Origin: Hyphomicrobiales bacterium
GTDB taxonomy: Bacteria > Pseudomonadota > Alphaproteobacteria > Rhizobiales > Rhizobiaceae
Length of the DNA: 64,000 nucleotides
Assembly (NCBI GenBank): GCA_900472395.1
Contig: UCHV01000010.1
Coordinates: forward strand, 1-64,000
Reading direction: 5' to 3'
Below are positions 1-8,094 of the stretch, piece after piece (within the stretch, counting starts at the first letter, position 1; each line of letters opens with the position of its first letter). The notes beneath the pieces were generated by a model. It saw only the letters and a list, made by a program, of their open reading frames with translations, searched no databases and was not told where the DNA came from. The translations under genes were made by a program, and so were the position numbers.

Positions 1-61
1 ACTGAGAGGTGTCAATTACTCACTTAATTACGAGGCAGCTTTCAGTGCCCCGACCGGATAC

Positions 62-84
62 CCCGCCAAAAGCGGGAGTTTTTT
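62..84 (+). terminator. Rho-independent terminator of an off-window gene
   Basis: The arms CCCGC (62-66) and GCGGG (72-76) close a CAAAA loop, and six T residues follow at 79-84. It would end a rightward transcript entering from the left edge. Confidence 0.6.
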
Positions 85-245
85 GAAAATCTGAAGATCG
101 CCAAGGCACGAGTGTGTCCTTTGGAACATGGACCGCAATCGTCAGCCATTCGGAAAAACCGGTTCCTCCCTGGTCCGCTTTAGCTCCGACAATCGAACGT
201 CCTTTAGCAAACCCTCCACTACCCTTTGAATAAAAAGGATCTTTC

Positions 246-274
246 CTGTCACAAAATCTTCATCGAACCTTCAT
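246..274 (+). promoter_or_regulatory. Possible PhoB box upstream of the EAL-CBS-GGDEF gene
   Basis: Three 7-base units occur in an 11-bp register: CTGTCAC (246-252), TCTTCAT (257-263) and CCTTCAT (268-274). The Pho box consensus is CTGTCAT-N4-CTGTCAT. The first unit matches at six of seven positions; the others match less well. The spacing is right for head-to-tail PhoB dimers and the site lies about 75 bp before the start codon. Confidence 0.35.
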
Positions 275-349
275 GTAAGGCTAAGTCATTCTTGACCATT
301 TGCTGCGAGCGTCCGGCCATAAATTTAGTGATACTGCAGGGAGATGCCG

Positions 350-2188
350 ATGTCGGCAGCGACGTCACTCGAACCGGATATGTTCCGGCGTTACGCCAAT
401 GACCAACTGGTCACCCTCGGCAAACTCGTCCTGGAAAACGCATTTCAGCCTATCGTCGAAGTGGGCACCGGGACCGTTTTCGGATATGAATCCCTGATGC
501 GCGGTTGCGACCGTCTCGGTTTCGAAACGCCGCTGCAACTGCTCGATCAGGCGGCCGAAACCGGTCAGCTTCTGCCGCTCGAACAGATGATGGCCAGCCG
601 TGCGCTTGCCAAATTCGCCACCCTTCCGGATTTTTCTTCCGCCACGCTGTTTCTCAATCTCGATGTTCGCCTCATCCAGCACGGTGAGGAATTTGTCGAC
701 AGATTGATCCAGCATCTGCGCAATGCGCATATTGCGCCGTCGTCGGTGTGTTTCGAACTTTCGGAACGGTTCGACAATACCAGCGTGCCGGAATTTTCGA
801 CGCTGATGACGACCATGCGCAAGGCTGGTTTCAAGATCGCCATCGATGATTTCGGCGTCGGCCACAGCGAAATGAAACTGCTCAGCGATTATCAGGTCGA
901 TTACCTCAAGATCGATCGGCACTTCATCGCGGGCTTCGACAAGAGTTCGCGCAAGCGACATCTGGTCAAGAATATCGTCAACATCGCCCATGTGCTCGGC
1001 GTACGTGTCATCGCCGAAGGTGTGGAAACGGAAGCGGAATTCCTGTCCTGCCGCGAACTTGGCGTCGATCTCATCCAGGGCTGGTTTGTCGCCAAGCCGA
1101 CGACCTTCATCAACGAGCTGCAGCCGTCGTTCACACATCTGGCGGATCTTGGTCGCGCCCGTCGCACCACCCAGTCGCTCGATGAAATCCTCATCCGCAA
1201 GCAGATCGAGCGTCTGCCGACCGTTTATGAACACGAATCCATCGACAGCGTGTTCGAGCTTTTCCGCCGCAACCCGCGCCAGCCCTTCTTTCCGGTTCTC
1301 AACGCCAATGGCGAGCCGCGCGGCATCATTCACGAATACCATCTGAAGGAATTCATCTACCAGCCGTTCGGCCGCGATCTCTTGAAAAACAAGGTTTACG
1401 AACGCACGATCTCGCATTTCGTCGATCATGCCCCGACCGTTGGCCTCGATGCCAATGCCGAGCGGCTGATGTCGATCTTTGCCAATATGGATGGCAGCGA
1501 TTGCGTGATCCTCACCGAAAACATGCGTTATGCCGGCATCGTTTCGGCGGCCTCGCTGATCAAGATCATCAACGAAAAACGCCTCAAAAGCGCGCAGGAT
1601 CAGAACCCGCTCACCGGCCTGCCGGGCAATCTCGCCATCCGCGATTTCATGCAGTCGGCCGGTCGCGACGATGAACAGACCCGTTTCTTCTGTTATTGCG
1701 ATTTCGACAATTTCAAGCCGTTCAACGACCATTACGGGTTCCAGATCGGTGACCACGCCATCTCGCTTTTTGCCGCGCTGATGAAGCGTTATTTCTTCTC
1801 CGAAGGTGATTTTCTCGGCCATGTCGGCGGCGATGATTTTTTCATCGGTGTCAGCGGCTGGTCGATGGACGAGATCAGCGAAATTCTCGAACGTCTGCTC
1901 AGCGACTTTCATGACGATGTCGTGCAGTTCTATTCAGCGCAGGAACGCGCCGAGGGCCGCATCAAAGGGCATGACCGTTCCGGCCTGGAGCGTTATTTTC
2001 CGCTTCTGCGCTGCTCCATCGGTGTGATCGAACTGCCGCAAGGCCTGCTGCTGGACGATGTCGGTCGCGTAAGCGCCGAGATTGCCGCCATCAAGGCTTC
2101 ATCGAAGGAAAGCGAGGACGGGCTGGTGTTCCGCGTCTTCGGCGGCGAGCCGGATCTGCTTGCAAAGCTGCGCGGGGGAGCGACGTAA
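350..2188 (+). CDS. EAL-CBS-GGDEF cyclic-di-GMP signalling protein
   Basis: Cytosolic c-di-GMP protein of about 612 residues with no membrane segment. The N-terminal EAL domain (about 28-260) keeps its signature (ESLMRG near residue 47), the LFLNLDVR, FELSER and IDDFG blocks, YLKIDR and the IAEGVE/QGW end, so phosphodiesterase activity is likely. Two CBS-like repeats follow (about 280-420), a nucleotide-sensing element. The C-terminal GGDEF domain has GGDDF at about 493-497: the catalytic Glu is replaced by Asp, so cyclase activity is doubtful and a regulatory role is possible. ATG at 350 is preferred because AGGGAG lies 6 bases upstream; ATG 344 abuts that site. It is monocistronic, with a candidate Pho box upstream. 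Confidence 0.93.
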   Translation: MSAATSLEPDMFRRYANDQLVTLGKLVLENAFQPIVEVGTGTVFGYESLMRGCDRLGFETPLQLLDQAAETGQLLPLEQMMASRALAKFATLPDFSSATLFLNLDVRLIQHGEEFVDRLIQHLRNAHIAPSSVCFELSERFDNTSVPEFSTLMTTMRKAGFKIAIDDFGVGHSEMKLLSDYQVDYLKIDRHFIAGFDKSSRKRHLVKNIVNIAHVLGVRVIAEGVETEAEFLSCRELGVDLIQGWFVAKPTTFINELQPSFTHLADLGRARRTTQSLDEILIRKQIERLPTVYEHESIDSVFELFRRNPRQPFFPVLNANGEPRGIIHEYHLKEFIYQPFGRDLLKNKVYERTISHFVDHAPTVGLDANAERLMSIFANMDGSDCVILTENMRYAGIVSAASLIKIINEKRLKSAQDQNPLTGLPGNLAIRDFMQSAGRDDEQTRFFCYCDFDNFKPFNDHYGFQIGDHAISLFAALMKRYFFSEGDFLGHVGGDDFFIGVSGWSMDEISEILERLLSDFHDDVVQFYSAQERAEGRIKGHDRSGLERYFPLLRCSIGVIELPQGLLLDDVGRVSAEIAAIKASSKESEDGLVFRVFGGEPDLLAKLRGGAT

Positions 2189-2256
2189 CGCCGCCTTTCC
2201 ATATTTCAGTCACTGCTCTAATTCGGTGGTGACATGTAAAATGGGAGAGCTCCACG

Positions 2257-3252
2257 ATGCTGCCGAACCAGATGCGCCATATCGACCTGCCCTCCTTTGG
2301 CGGGCCGGAGGTGATGACCGTTGCCAATGGTCCGTTGCCCTCCGTTCGCACGGGCGAAATCCTCGTGAAGGTCGAGGCTGCGGGCGTCAATCGTCCGGAT
2401 GTGCAGCAACGCAAGGGTGCCTATCCGCCGCCGAAGGATGCAAGCCCCATCCTCGGGCTGGAACTTGCGGGAGAAGTTGTTGCCATCGGTGAAGGCGTCT
2501 CCGAATTCAAGATCGGCGACAAGGTCTGCGCACTGGCAAACGGCGGCGCTTATGCGGAATATTGCGCGGTTCCGTCCGGGCAGGCTTTGCCGTGGCCGAA
2601 GGGTTACGATGCGGTCAAGGCTGCCGCGCTCTGCGAAACCTTCTTCACCGTCTGGGCCAACCTTTTCCAGATGGCAGGCCTGACGGAAGGCGAAAGTGTC
2701 CTTGTCCATGGCGGTTCCAGCGGCATCGGCACGACGGCCATCCAGCTTGCTAGGGCTTTCGGCGCGACCGTCTACACCACGGTCGGTTCGGAAGAAAAAC
2801 GCATTGCCTGCGAAAAGCTCGGTGCAAAGCGCGCCATCAATTACAGAAATGAAGACTTTGCCGAAGTGGTGAAGGCTGAAACCGGCGGCGCCGGCGTCGA
2901 TGCCGTGCTCGACATGATCGGCGCTGATTATCTGGAAAAGAACCTGTCTGTTCTCGCCAAGGATGGTTGCCTGTCGATCATCGCCTTCCTCGGCGGCAAT
3001 ATTGCCGAAAAGGTCAACCTGACGCCGATCATGGTCAAGCGCCTGACGGTTACCGGCTCCACCATGCGTCCGCGCACGGCGGAAGAAAAACGCGCCATTC
3101 GGGATGATCTTCAGGGCCAGGTCTGGCCGCTTCTCGAAGCCGGTACGATCTCTCCGGTCATCCACTCGGTTCTTCCATTCGCGGATGTGGCGCAAGCTCA
3201 TCGGCTGATGGAAACCAGCAGCCATATCGGCAAGATCGTGCTGAAGTTTTGA
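2257..3252 (+). CDS. NAD(P)H:quinone oxidoreductase, zinc-independent MDR family (PIG3/QOR type)
   Basis: Medium-chain dehydrogenase/reductase of 331 residues, the usual length for quinone reductases of the PIG3/QOR branch, predicted to reduce quinones or reactive enones with NADPH. The N-terminal GroES-like half contains [17 protein letters not shown], the typical start of this branch. The Rossmann motif is the [15 protein letters not shown] segment near residues 152-165. The zinc-binding Cys/His set of alcohol dehydrogenases is absent. A GGGAG ribosome site precedes the ATG. It follows the c-di-GMP gene by 68 bp in the same direction and is not obviously related to it. Confidence 0.9.
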   Translation: MLPNQMRHIDLPSFGGPEVMTVANGPLPSVRTGEILVKVEAAGVNRPDVQQRKGAYPPPKDASPILGLELAGEVVAIGEGVSEFKIGDKVCALANGGAYAEYCAVPSGQALPWPKGYDAVKAAALCETFFTVWANLFQMAGLTEGESVLVHGGSSGIGTTAIQLARAFGATVYTTVGSEEKRIACEKLGAKRAINYRNEDFAEVVKAETGGAGVDAVLDMIGADYLEKNLSVLAKDGCLSIIAFLGGNIAEKVNLTPIMVKRLTVTGSTMRPRTAEEKRAIRDDLQGQVWPLLEAGTISPVIHSVLPFADVAQAHRLMETSSHIGKIVLKF

Positions 3253-3350
3253 GAAGGTGGGATGGGGCAGGTTGTGAAGGCTGGCGAATGCTAAGCTGAG
3301 CCGGCTCATTTTGCAATGCACGTATATTCGCGTTGCGTTACATAACTTGC

Positions 3351-3379
3351 CTTGCAACGAGGGCCAAGGCCACCTACCT
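3351..3379 (+). promoter_or_regulatory. RpoH-like promoter candidate for the small locus
   Basis: CTTGCA (3351-3356), a 16-base spacer and CCTACCT (3373-3379) resemble the rhizobial heat-shock sigma consensus CTTGAA-N16-CCTATNT, with one mismatch in each element. Transcription would begin near 3386 and end at the terminator 3558-3580, giving an RNA of about 195 nt. A promoter here competes with the hairpin reading of the same bases. Confidence 0.3.
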
Positions 3380-3415
3380 TTTAATCATCATCAACGTAAT
3401 GAAAGGAAGGTGGTC
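3368..3415 (+). promoter_or_regulatory. Hairpin covering a ribosome binding site
   Basis: GGCCACCTACCTTT (3368-3381) pairs with AAAGGAAGGTGGTCC (3402-3416) with one mismatch and one bulged base around a 20-base loop. The right arm contains the Shine-Dalgarno sequence of the 24-codon ORF at 3418. If transcription starts upstream of 3368, translation would be masked unless the hairpin opens, as in RNA thermometers. Confidence 0.4.
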
Positions 3416-3417
3416 CA

Positions 3418-3492
3418 ATGTCTAATGAGATTTCGGTCTGTGTTACGGGCAATGGAAAGGTGGCGGTCTTGACGGGGCAGCCCTCGGCCTGA
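3418..3492 (+). CDS. 24-residue small ORF with strong ribosome site
   Basis: The peptide starts MSNEISVCVT and ends LTGQPSA. GGAAGG lies 7-8 bases before the ATG. It has no membrane segment and I recognise no family. It sits between an RpoH-like promoter or SD-masking hairpin and a canonical terminator 66 bases after its stop. It may be a real micropeptide or the coding part of a dual-function small RNA; chance cannot be excluded for so short a frame. Confidence 0.4.
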   Translation: MSNEISVCVTGNGKVAVLTGQPSA

Positions 3493-3557
3493 ACCACATC
3501 TTCCTTCGGACTGCAGCACTGCAGGCCGGGTTCGGAATACGGACCAAACTCATGGAG

Positions 3558-3580
3558 GGGTCGCGCAAGCGGCCCTTTTT
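3558..3580 (+). terminator. Rho-independent terminator of the small locus
   Basis: GGGTCGC (3558-3564) and GCGGCCC (3569-3575) form a seven-pair stem with one G-U pair and a GCAA tetraloop, followed by five T residues. It shows that something short is transcribed rightward just upstream, since the quinone reductase ends 300 bases earlier. Confidence 0.8.
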
Positions 3581-3771
3581 GCATGTCCACCTTTGCCGTT
3601 ATTCCCGTTCATTGACCTCCATCAAAGCGAGCTATGCCTTTCTGCATGGGTGGACTGCCGATTGCGCGCTTTTGGTGCGCAATTTGCGGGCGTATATAAG
3701 GGTCATCGAAGACAAGGAAAGCGCCAACAACCGGCAGCTAGGCTTCGAAAACCCAAGGAAAGGGGATCATC

Positions 3772-3918
3772 ATGAACGTCGTACGCACACTCAACAACTG
3801 GCGCAAATTCCGTCAAGCCGTCTCGGAACTCGGCCGTATGTCCCCGCGCGAGCTGGAAGACCTCGGCATCGAGCGTCATAACATCCGTCGCTTCGCGCGC
3901 ACGGCAAATGGCCTCTGA
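3772..3918 (+). CDS. DUF1127 domain mini-protein
   Basis: This 48-residue protein has the DUF1127 layout: a basic, aromatic start (MNVVRTLNNWRKFR), then the core MSPRELEDLGIER and a basic tail. Alphaproteobacteria carry many such arginine-rich mini-proteins. Studied members in Agrobacterium and Rhodobacter bind RNA or affect phosphate and central metabolism, but the role of this copy is unknown. Ribosome site AAGGAAAGGGG precedes the ATG. It is monocistronic, with its own terminator 26 bases after the stop. Confidence 0.88.
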   Translation: MNVVRTLNNWRKFRQAVSELGRMSPRELEDLGIERHNIRRFARTANGL

Positions 3919-3943
3919 GCCGACATTCCCATCAAGACCGTTC

Positions 3944-3969
3944 AACGCCCGCTCTGCCGCGGGCGTTTT
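3944..3969 (+). terminator. Rho-independent terminator after the DUF1127 gene
   Basis: AACGCCCGC (3944-3952) and GCGGGCGTT (3959-3967) form a perfect nine-pair stem with a TCTGCC loop and run into a T tract. Confidence 0.85.
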
Positions 3970-4009
3970 GCGTTTGGTGCATGGCTTGAATGCCTGGGGC
4001 GGTTCATCG

Positions 4010-4747
4010 CTAAATGCCGATCCGCCCGATAGCCGGCACCTTGATGCCGGGATGGGTGATGTCTATGCCGGCCACCAGCCCTAAAAAATGCAGTTCGAAA
4101 CCGCTGCGCAGCCCCGCCGAAAAACCCAGAAGCCCGCGCAGGGTCACATGCAGGTCGCGCCCGTCGGCATCCACATGCCAGAAATCGCCGTCCGGCAGGT
4201 AATCACGCCCCACCGCATGCGGCGGGAGGACGGCACCCAGTTCCGGCACATTGCGCAGAACGTAAGCCACGAACGTATTGGAGTTTGGCCCCGGCCAGAT
4301 CGTATAGCCGCCTGGCTCGGAATAGGGGTAGGCGGCAATTGCGCCCTCGATCTTGGGGATCAGCAGTTCGGCTTGCGCGCCCTTCGCTTCCGCCACCAGT
4401 TGCGGCGTGTTGGAATACCAATAGGCATCCGGTGCCCAGCCATTCTTGCGGATCGGGTTACCCCAACCGACCTTGTCATAACGAACATAGTTGTTGGCGC
4501 CTTTGTCCTTGGTCACGATCCATGCGTGACTGGCAACGGCGCCTTTCAAACCGCCCGTGGTGGCTGAAAAGATGTAGACTGCGGCTTCTTGAGCGTCGCG
4601 CGTGTCCGGCAGGATATGTGCGGAGCCCCAGTTGGCGTCGCGCCAGCCGCCCGGCTTTTCCCTGAAGGCCCAAAGGCCTGCCGATGCGAAGGTCGGCAGC
4701 AGATAAACGACAAAAATCAAAAGCAACAATCGCTTCAGATAATTCAC
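4010..4747 (-). CDS. DUF3750 family secreted or membrane-anchored protein
   Basis: A 245-residue protein with an N-terminal hydrophobic segment (about 5-23, YLKRLLLLIFVVYLLPTFA) that could be a signal peptide or anchor. The rest is soluble, with conserved-looking blocks ASHAWIVTKD, YDKVGWG and WPGPNSNTFVAYVLR, the pattern of DUF3750 proteins in rhizobia; the SN-TF segment resembles permuted papain-like or NlpC-type folds, but I cannot assign a catalytic site with confidence. The start is GTG (4745-4747) with GAGGA just upstream; no in-frame ATG fits better. It is divergent from the asparaginase gene with only 73 bases between. Confidence 0.75.
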   Translation of the reverse strand: MNYLKRLLLLIFVVYLLPTFASAGLWAFREKPGGWRDANWGSAHILPDTRDAQEAAVYIFSATTGGLKGAVASHAWIVTKDKGANNYVRYDKVGWGNPIRKNGWAPDAYWYSNTPQLVAEAKGAQAELLIPKIEGAIAAYPYSEPGGYTIWPGPNSNTFVAYVLRNVPELGAVLPPHAVGRDYLPDGDFWHVDADGRDLHVTLRGLLGFSAGLRSGFELHFLGLVAGIDITHPGIKVPAIGRIGI

Positions 4748-4820
4748 CTAGTGTCCTCGTAATGAATGGGAGTATGCGGATAGGAACTGTTCGCCCGCTC
4801 CGGGAGGATGACAGCAGCAA

Positions 4821-5843
4821 ATGAGCGAGAGAGCCATGCAAAACCCCGTTACCGTTGAAGTCACCCGCGGCAATCGTGTTGAAAGCGTTCACCGGGGTTT
4901 CGCCGCCATTGTCGACGGTGATGGCAAACTGGTTTTTTCACTTGGCAATATTGAGGCAGAGCTGTTTCCGCGTTCGGCCTGCAAGGCCATGCAGGCATTG
5001 CCGTTGATCGAAAGCGGCGCCGCCGATGCCTTCAGCCTGACGAACCGCGAACTGGCGCTCGCCTGCTCGTCGCATTCCGGCGAGGATAGTCATGTCGAAA
5101 CGGCAGCCGGCATGCTGGCCAAGGCGGGGCATGATCTCTCGGTGCTCGAATGCGGCGCCCATTGGTCGAGCGACCAGAAGACGCTGATCCACCAGGCCCG
5201 CACGCTTACGGCGCCGACAGCGCTTCACAACAATTGCTCCGGTAAACATTCCGGTTTCATCTGCACCTGCGTTCACATGGGCGTCGATCCCAAGGGGTAT
5301 GTCGGTTACGATCATCCACTGCAGGCCGAAATCCGCGGCGTTATGGAAAGCCTGACCGGTGCGGCACTTGGTCATGAAAATTGCGGCACCGATGGCTGCT
5401 CGATCCCGACCTATGCCGTGCCGCTCAAAGGTCTGGCTCACGGGTTTGCCAGGATGCTGACCGGAAACGGTCTCGGCGTCGAGCGCGCGAAAGCCTCCAA
5501 GCGTCTGTTCGATGCCTGCATGGCCGAGCCGTTTTACGTGGCCGGTACAAAGCGCGCCTGCACCGTCTTGATGGAACTTGCCCCCGGCCGGATTTTTGCC
5601 AAGACGGGTGCGGAAGGGGTTTTCGTTGCCGCCCTGCCGGAAAAAGGTTTGGCGATCGCCACCAAATGCGAAGATGGCACCACACGCGCTGCCGAAGCCA
5701 TGATCTATGCCCTCATTGCCCGTTGCCTGGACAAGGGCGATGAACTGCGCGACCAGCTTCTTGCCATGGCCAATCGCCCGATGAAAAACTGGAACGGCAT
5801 TCATGTCGGCGATATCAGGGTGACGGACGCTCTGTTCGCCTAA
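4821..5843 (+). CDS. Thermolabile-type L-asparaginase (asparaginase II family, R. etli ReAV-like)
   Basis: Hydrolyses asparagine to aspartate and ammonia. This 340-residue protein belongs to the rhizobial serine-lactamase-like asparaginase family, unrelated to the E. coli enzymes. Key residues of the R. etli enzyme are present with a constant offset of four: S52 and K55 (in FPRSACK), S84 (in SSHSGE), and the zinc-site set C139, K142 and C193. ATG 4821 follows GGGAGG by about 14 bases; an internal ATG at 4836 is an alternative start. It stands alone, 34 kb from the ansP operon, which carries a different asparaginase family. Confidence 0.92.
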   Translation: MSERAMQNPVTVEVTRGNRVESVHRGFAAIVDGDGKLVFSLGNIEAELFPRSACKAMQALPLIESGAADAFSLTNRELALACSSHSGEDSHVETAAGMLAKAGHDLSVLECGAHWSSDQKTLIHQARTLTAPTALHNNCSGKHSGFICTCVHMGVDPKGYVGYDHPLQAEIRGVMESLTGAALGHENCGTDGCSIPTYAVPLKGLAHGFARMLTGNGLGVERAKASKRLFDACMAEPFYVAGTKRACTVLMELAPGRIFAKTGAEGVFVAALPEKGLAIATKCEDGTTRAAEAMIYALIARCLDKGDELRDQLLAMANRPMKNWNGIHVGDIRVTDALFA

Positions 5844-6129
5844 ACCGTATCGCAGTTATTCGGCTTCATGCCCTGCTGCCTTGAAGACGTTTCTGCGTTT
5901 TCGCGACCGGGATGAGGCCGATGATGTCACTAAGCGACTGGTTTCTCGCATGGCCGCAGCCATAGCGGGGTCGTGCTTCACCAAACTCTTTTTGGTGGAA
6001 TTCCCTATTTCGAGGCGTTTTGGGTTTTACCCCTCATTTCTCAAGGGAGTGCAAAAAATGAGTATGTGTTAATTTGCGGCCAGCCGCTCTTAGCTATTCA
6101 TCAGCAACCTAACCGAATTGAGGCGCGTG

Positions 6130-6423
6130 ATGCACATGCACAAGATGGACGTTCTCGTTAAAGGTTTGCAGGGTTCGATCCGGCATGCCCAGACTGTCGA
6201 AAATGGCGAATTGCTGATCCATCTTCTCAATATGGCGCTGGAGGAAGCGCACCTCATTGCTTCCTCCGAAACACCAAAAAAGCAGCTGGTGCTACCTCAT
6301 GCGGAGGCTCTAGCCGAATTGTATATCGCAATGGACGCGGGTGGCTCAGAGCTTCCCCAGCAAGCGACGGGAGCTGCTGCGCGCGGGCATCGCTCCACCT
6401 TCAATCCCGTGTCATCGTGCTGA
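6130..6423 (+). CDS. Hypothetical protein, 97 residues
   Basis: Small soluble protein with a helical, mixed-charge N-terminal half (LVKGLQGSIRHAQ, LLIHLLNMALEEAHLIASS) and a less ordered Gly/Ala-rich tail. I recognise no family. ATG 6130 has GAGG about 6 bases upstream; a TTG at 6118 is a weaker alternative. It lies alone between the asparaginase and a glutathione transferase. Codon use matches its neighbours, so it is probably real. Confidence 0.5.
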   Translation: MHMHKMDVLVKGLQGSIRHAQTVENGELLIHLLNMALEEAHLIASSETPKKQLVLPHAEALAELYIAMDAGGSELPQQATGAAARGHRSTFNPVSSC

Positions 6424-6537
6424 CCTCCATCCAGTTTTGTACGCAATTGCAGCAAGACCGTGCGCATGGGTCGCCGTAAAATCCTTCTGGCGTTCGTGCC
6501 GTCGTGTTAAAAGACTGCAGTCGTCGGGAGGGTTTTC

Positions 6538-7164
6538 ATGTTCACACTCTATGTTTCGCCTGGCGCATGCTCGCGTGCCAGCCATATCGCGCTTGCCGAG
6601 TCCGGCCTGAATTATAAACTCCATCGGTTGAAATTCGCCGAGCAGGAACAGCGTTCGCAAGCTTTCCTTCAGGTCAACCCAAAGGGTCGCGTGCCTGCTT
6701 TGGAAACGGAGCATGGCGTGCTGACGGAAACAGTCGCCATCCTGGCCTATGTCGCCCAACTTTCTTTCAACTCAGGCACCAAGCTGGCACCGGCAGAGCC
6801 GTTCGAATTTGCCCGCATGCAGGCCTTCAATGCCTATCTTGCCTCAACGGTTCATGTTGCCCACGCCCATGGACGTCGCGGATATCGCTGGGCGGACGAG
6901 GCTTCGTCCCATGCCGACATGCAGGCCAAACTGCCGGCCAACATGCGCGATTGCTTCCGCCTCATCGAAGATGATTTTCTTGCCGGTCCTTTTGTGATGG
7001 GAGAGCAATTTACCGTGGCTGACGGCTACCTGTTCGTGCTGTCCGGCTGGCTGAAAAGCGATAATGTCGATATCGCGGAATTCCCGCGCGTCGCAGATCA
7101 TTTCAAGCGTGTCGGTGCGCGTCCCGCAGTGGCAAGGGCATTGGCAGAGGAAGCCGCGCTCTGA
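6538..7164 (+). CDS. Glutathione S-transferase, beta class
   Basis: Cytosolic 208-residue glutathione transferase. The N-terminal thioredoxin-like domain begins MFTLYVSPGACSRA, with C11 in the beta-class cysteine position, and has the cis-proline segment GRVPALETEHG and the glutathione-binding LTETVAI. The all-helical C-terminal domain holds the conserved FTVADGYLF folding motif. GGGAGG precedes the ATG at good spacing. It is convergent with a second transferase gene of a different subgroup. The substrate is not predictable. Confidence 0.92.
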   Translation: MFTLYVSPGACSRASHIALAESGLNYKLHRLKFAEQEQRSQAFLQVNPKGRVPALETEHGVLTETVAILAYVAQLSFNSGTKLAPAEPFEFARMQAFNAYLASTVHVAHAHGRRGYRWADEASSHADMQAKLPANMRDCFRLIEDDFLAGPFVMGEQFTVADGYLFVLSGWLKSDNVDIAEFPRVADHFKRVGARPAVARALAEEAAL

Positions 7165-7322
7165 CCGGTTTCCGCAGGCGCTCGCAGCCTATCTTCTGGA
7201 AAAAAATATCAGTGCAGGCAACGGCTTTGGTTACCTAACCGCAGGATCAAGGTTGCCGCCGAAGGTGGAGATGTTCCGCGAATGGCTGATGGGCGAACTC
7301 GCGGAACTGCAACAGGCTGAGG

Positions 7323-7982
7323 TTATGCCGGTTCCTTGTTGCGTGCTTCCCACATGGTCTTGAAGCCGGCTCGGCTCTGGCAGTTTTCGAGCCATGTCTT
7401 CAGGGCCGGCCGTTCGTCGAGCAGCGGTGCATGGCCCTGGCCATAACGAACGCATTCGGCCACGTTGATATCGGCAACGGTAAAGCGGCCGCCCACCATA
7501 TGGCTGTTTTCGGAAAGGTGTTTTTCGAGAACATCGAAGGGCCGTTTCAGCCGGCGGGCGGCGACGTCGATTACGGTGCGGCCCTCTTCGCTTTCCTGTT
7601 GCCCGCGGGCGATGGTGCCGGAAATGTCCAGCGCCGGGGTTTCGATGCTGGTTGCAGCAAACAGCGCCCACTGCACCATCAGTGCTTCTTCATCGATATC
7701 CTTCGGGCCAAGATCGCCGCCATATTTGCGGGCGATGTAGTGACTGATGGCAAGCGATTCATGCAGCACGAAACCACCGTCGTCCATCGAGGGGATGGAC
7801 CCCATCGGATTGACGGCGAGAAAATCCGGGGAGAGCGTGTTGAGCGGCGCTTCCGGCTGCAACGGTTCGCTGATGCGATAGGCCTGGATGACAGGCGTCA
7901 GGCGGAAGGGGTGATTGAGTTCGGCCAGCAGCCAGAGCGGGCGTGTGGCGCGCGAGCGATAGACACCATAGATCGTCAGCAT
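7323..7982 (-). CDS. Glutathione S-transferase family protein
   Basis: A 219-residue glutathione transferase. The thioredoxin-like half carries NPMGSIPSMDDGGFVLHESLAI, containing the cis-proline and the ES pair that binds the glutathione gamma-glutamyl group. The helical half ends with FTVADINVAECVRYG. The N-terminus (YGVYRSRATRPLW) has Ser/Arg where the beta class has Cys, so it belongs to another class. The ATG at 7980-7982 follows GGAGATATCGC. It is upstream of and co-directional with the beta-helix gene, separated by 112 bases; no functional tie is evident. Confidence 0.88.
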   Translation of the reverse strand: MLTIYGVYRSRATRPLWLLAELNHPFRLTPVIQAYRISEPLQPEAPLNTLSPDFLAVNPMGSIPSMDDGGFVLHESLAISHYIARKYGGDLGPKDIDEEALMVQWALFAATSIETPALDISGTIARGQQESEEGRTVIDVAARRLKRPFDVLEKHLSENSHMVGGRFTVADINVAECVRYGQGHAPLLDERPALKTWLENCQSRAGFKTMWEARNKEPA

Positions 7983-8094
7983 GCGATATCTCCTTGATTG
8001 GTGGCGTCAAGCTAGGTTCGTTGATCCGCAAAGGAAAGATCAGTTGGCGTGCGCGACCCATGAAATCTTGCGATGGGTTTTGGCTGGGCGTGCT

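Larger units (their letters stand above)
1..343. other. Left-edge non-coding region
   Basis: No convincing gene lies in these 343 bases. The stretch holds a Rho-independent terminator near its left end (62-84), serving a transcript from outside the window, and a possible Pho box (246-274). The ribosome site AGGGAG at 338-343 belongs to the next gene. Short open frames here lack coding character. Confidence 0.6.

Noticed and set aside
2..94. A frame open from the left edge to 94, possibly the end of an upstream gene
   Set aside because: It runs through a clear Rho-independent terminator (62-84), so it is not a plausible coding end.
365..1912. A 515-codon open frame antisense to the EAL-CBS-GGDEF gene
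   Set aside because: It mirrors the opposite-strand gene, has no recognisable domain or ribosome site, and is rich in Arg, Asp and Glu, as expected for the complement of a GC-rich gene. The same applies to the long antisense frames over the RND, permease and dehydrogenase genes.
5881..6072. A 63-codon frame after the asparaginase gene
   Set aside because: It starts at TTG without a ribosome site, has poor coding character and resembles no family. I see nothing else in 5844-6129.
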